Below, piece by piece: positions 63,926 to 64,000 of a stretch of 64,000 nucleotides of DNA. Location: NCBI GenBank assembly GCA_029562975.1, contig JAKQTR010000006.1, forward strand, positions 33,283-97,282, in the 5' to 3' direction. The notes beneath the pieces are model-generated. The model had not been told where the DNA came from. It did not search any database and saw only the letters and a program-made list of their open reading frames with translations. The stretch's first letter is position 1, and each line of letters starts with the position of its first letter. Source of the stretch: Acidobacteriota bacterium (GTDB lineage: Bacteria > Acidobacteriota > Vicinamibacteria > Vicinamibacterales > JAKQTR01). The position numbers and the translations under genes are program-made.

Positions 63926-64000
63926 TCAGCCCTTTGTGGAGAGCACGTCCTGGAGTATCACCCGGTCGAGCGACAGGTCCGCGACCACCCGCGTGAGCTT
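63926..64000 (-). CDS. IS3-family OrfA, C-terminal end (partial)
   Basis: The last 24 residues, ending in LTRVVADLSLDRVILQDVLSTKG before a TGA at 63926. This matches the usual LKRLVADLSLDKxxLQDVLSKK end of IS3 OrfA. The orfA/orfB junction lacks an obvious A6G slippery run. Confidence 0.75.
   Translation of the reverse strand, partial: KLTRVVADLSLDRVILQDVLSTKG

Larger units (their letters stand above)
63059..64000 (-). mobile_element. IS3-family element (IS407-like group), right part cut by window edge
   Basis: The inner end is placed at 63059, where TGACGGGCCCGGG begins on the plus strand, in the style of IS3-family terminal repeats (TG...CA). It is followed by orfB and the 3' end of orfA, both on the minus strand. 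The other terminus lies beyond the window, so the target duplication could not be checked. Confidence 0.75.

Overview
The window is very GC-rich and densely coded, with strong G/C preference at third codon positions and many start/stop overlaps (ATGA, GTGA, TGATG). Several features point to an Acidobacteriota genome, perhaps of the Vicinamibacteria type: a large TonB-dependent receptor with an N-terminal carboxypeptidase-like domain, a sulfatase-fold/TPR lipoprotein, a tricorn-like S41 protease, an HspR/HAIR-controlled clpB operon, and many sigma-54 and c-di-GMP proteins. The phylum call is an inference from gene content; no rRNA lies in the window.

Left part (1-14.1 kb): a minus-strand housekeeping run (lexA, a DUF3467 protein, nth, a zincin-fold protease, ksgA, then the start of an RNase J gene cut by the window edge). 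Divergent from lexA is an ECF sigma/anti-sigma/periplasmic-protein operon, followed on the plus strand by recG, rsmD, coaD, a class I aminotransferase, ATP-type pckA and rho. Middle (14.1-34.5 kb): a sulfatase/TPR protein converging on the TonB-dependent receptor; the hspR-cbpA-clpB heat-shock operon with a perfect HAIR operator; a DedA-MprF fusion divergent from a VirJ/AcvB-like hydrolase, which suggests synthesis and hydrolysis of aminoacylated phospholipid; an NtrC-type two-component system; a ComEA-like protein; rmuC; and metK behind a structured leader.

34.6-48.7 kb is signalling-rich: a sigma-54 activator is translationally coupled to two successive membrane HD-GYP proteins (the second also carries GGDEF), and its promoter/start region holds a perfect 15-bp inverted repeat. 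Next come a DUF2914 membrane protein, a tricorn-like protease, an FmdB-type zinc ribbon, an orphan tryptophanase and a soluble histidine kinase with zinc-ribbon and MshEN-like domains. 48.8-54.6 kb is a complete hypFCDEAB operon for [NiFe]-hydrogenase maturation with no hydrogenase subunits nearby. 54.7-61.3 kb holds a DUF3810 protein, a coupled amrS-moaA radical-SAM pair, a NagX-like acyltransferase, an MFS transporter, surE and tRNA-Pro(CGG) with an intrinsic terminator.

From 61.4 kb to the right edge the sequence changes character. It is less GC-rich, has sparse genes of unknown function, and ends in an IS3-family element whose transposase has lost part of its DDE triad and which has cut off the 5' end of the neighbouring gene. 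This looks like the tRNA-proximal edge of a genomic island, perhaps a decayed defence locus.
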